5,909 nt of DNA. Origin: Acidobacteriota bacterium (GTDB lineage Bacteria; Acidobacteriota; Thermoanaerobaculia; Multivoradales; JAHEKO01). The stretch is from contig SBFI01000044.1 of NCBI GenBank assembly GCA_006227875.1, forward strand, positions 1 to 5,909, given 5' to 3'. The position numbers and the translations under genes were made by a program. The notes beneath the pieces are model-generated. The model was not told the origin of the DNA. It saw nothing but the letters and a program-made list of their open reading frames with translations, and did not search any database. Shown here in pieces: positions 5,245 through 5,909 of this stretch (position 1 is its first letter; every line of letters starts with the position of its first letter).

Positions 5245-5909
5245 ATGAGATACGCAGCCGGATTCCTCGGAGTCCTCCTCATTGCCGTAATGGCGTGCGC
5301 GCCCGGTCGAGTGGAAGAGTCAGCAAACGGGAGCGGACCCGCCGTCGAGGACATTTACGGCGCCTGGTCCGGATCCATGGTCCACGCAGGCGACAGTCAG
5401 CCCCTGGCTCTGGAGCTCGAGCCCGCCGAAGACGACAAGACTTCCCTGCGACTGACAATTCCCGTGATGAACCTTTCGCGGCGGCCGATGGGTTCTGCCG
5501 AGCCATCCATCGACGGCGACCGGATCACGCTCGGACCGTTCCTCTTTACCTACGACAACGAGGCCCAAACCCTCAGCGGCACGATGCCCAGCGGCTTTGT
5601 CCCGGTTTACGAGATCCCGTTCACCCTCCACCGCGTCGAGGCGGTCGAGGCTCTCTCCCGACCCGAGCCCACCGCGTCTCTCCGGGAACCGACCTGGACC
5701 TTCGACGCCGGCGCACCTTTGTGGGCCGGATCGAAGTTCGCCGACGGCGTCCTCTACTCCGGCGACGACCAGGGACGCCTCCACGCCCTCGATGCGAGCT
5801 CGGGAGCGGTGCGCTGGAGTTTCCTGACTGGGGGACCGATCCGGACGCGTCCGTCGGTGGTGAATCGTGGTGTCTTCTTCCAGGCCGACGATGGACTCCT
5901 CTACCGTCT
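5245..5909 (+). CDS. Lipoprotein with N-terminal beta domain and PQQ-like beta-propeller repeats, 5' part
   Basis: The gene runs off the window end; 221 codons are visible with no stop. The ATG at 5245 follows GAGGT (5233-5237) with seven bases between. The signal peptide (MRYAAGFLGVLLIAVMAC) has lipobox VMAC and Cys18. Residues about 36-130 form a small beta-rich domain starting IYGAWSG and ending PFTLHRV, similar to the lipocalin-like or barrel-like domains found before hydrolase domains in other secreted bacterial proteins. From about residue 157 PQQ-type propeller blades begin: FADGVLYSGDDQGRLHALDA, then SSGAVRWSF with the hallmark G-x-x-x-W, then a second blade cut by the window end. It is probably an extracytoplasmic binding or scaffold protein. 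The repeat type alone does not prove PQQ cofactor binding, and no catalytic dehydrogenase motif is seen in this part. It is divergent from the aldo/keto reductase-like operon. Confidence 0.88.
   Translation, partial: MRYAAGFLGVLLIAVMACAPGRVEESANGSGPAVEDIYGAWSGSMVHAGDSQPLALELEPAEDDKTSLRLTIPVMNLSRRPMGSAEPSIDGDRITLGPFLFTYDNEAQTLSGTMPSGFVPVYEIPFTLHRVEAVEALSRPEPTASLREPTWTFDAGAPLWAGSKFADGVLYSGDDQGRLHALDASSGAVRWSFLTGGPIRTRPSVVNRGVFFQADDGLLYR

Overview
The window is high-GC bacterial chromosomal DNA with densely packed genes on both strands. Three consecutive lipoprotein-type signal peptides, one of them also twin-arginine, point to a Gram-negative envelope. The pairing of a DUF6599-type lipoprotein with a Tat-exported Fe-S aldo/keto-reductase-like protein makes me think of Acidobacteriota or a neighbouring deep phylum, but that placement is inference and weak. 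I see no mobile element, CRISPR array, integrase or rRNA. Apart from one frameshift the region looks like stable core genome.

Left part (1-2137): the 3' end of a YugP-type membrane zinc metallopeptidase gene (+) runs into a convergent DUF4112 membrane-protein gene (-), with the two stop codons sharing a CTAG. The DUF4112 frame carries an apparent one-base deletion near 425; restoring it gives a full-length protein whose tail is otherwise intact. Its start codon overlaps, on the opposite strand, the start codon of a complete beta-CASP metallo-beta-lactamase ribonuclease-like gene (+, 743-2137) that retains all the catalytic motifs I can place.

Middle part (2138-2916): a good sigma70-type promoter drives tRNA-Ala(CGC), which has an encoded CCA and the G3:U70 identity pair. 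Fourteen bases after the CCA, with no terminator and no Shine-Dalgarno, a 195-aa protein of unrecognised family begins.

Right part (2917-5909): a two-gene minus-strand operon encodes a Tat-signal, lipobox-bearing aldo/keto-reductase-fold protein with C-terminal Fe-S cysteine motifs and, immediately adjacent (stop followed directly by GTG), a DUF6599-like lipoprotein. A 222-bp divergent intergenic region separates this from a plus-strand lipoprotein with a small beta domain and the beginning of a PQQ-type beta-propeller, cut off by the window end. The aldo/keto reductase has lost three of the four canonical catalytic residues while keeping its cysteine clusters. Together the three proteins look like an extracytoplasmic, possibly redox-related, lipoprotein set, and this is the most interesting part of the window.
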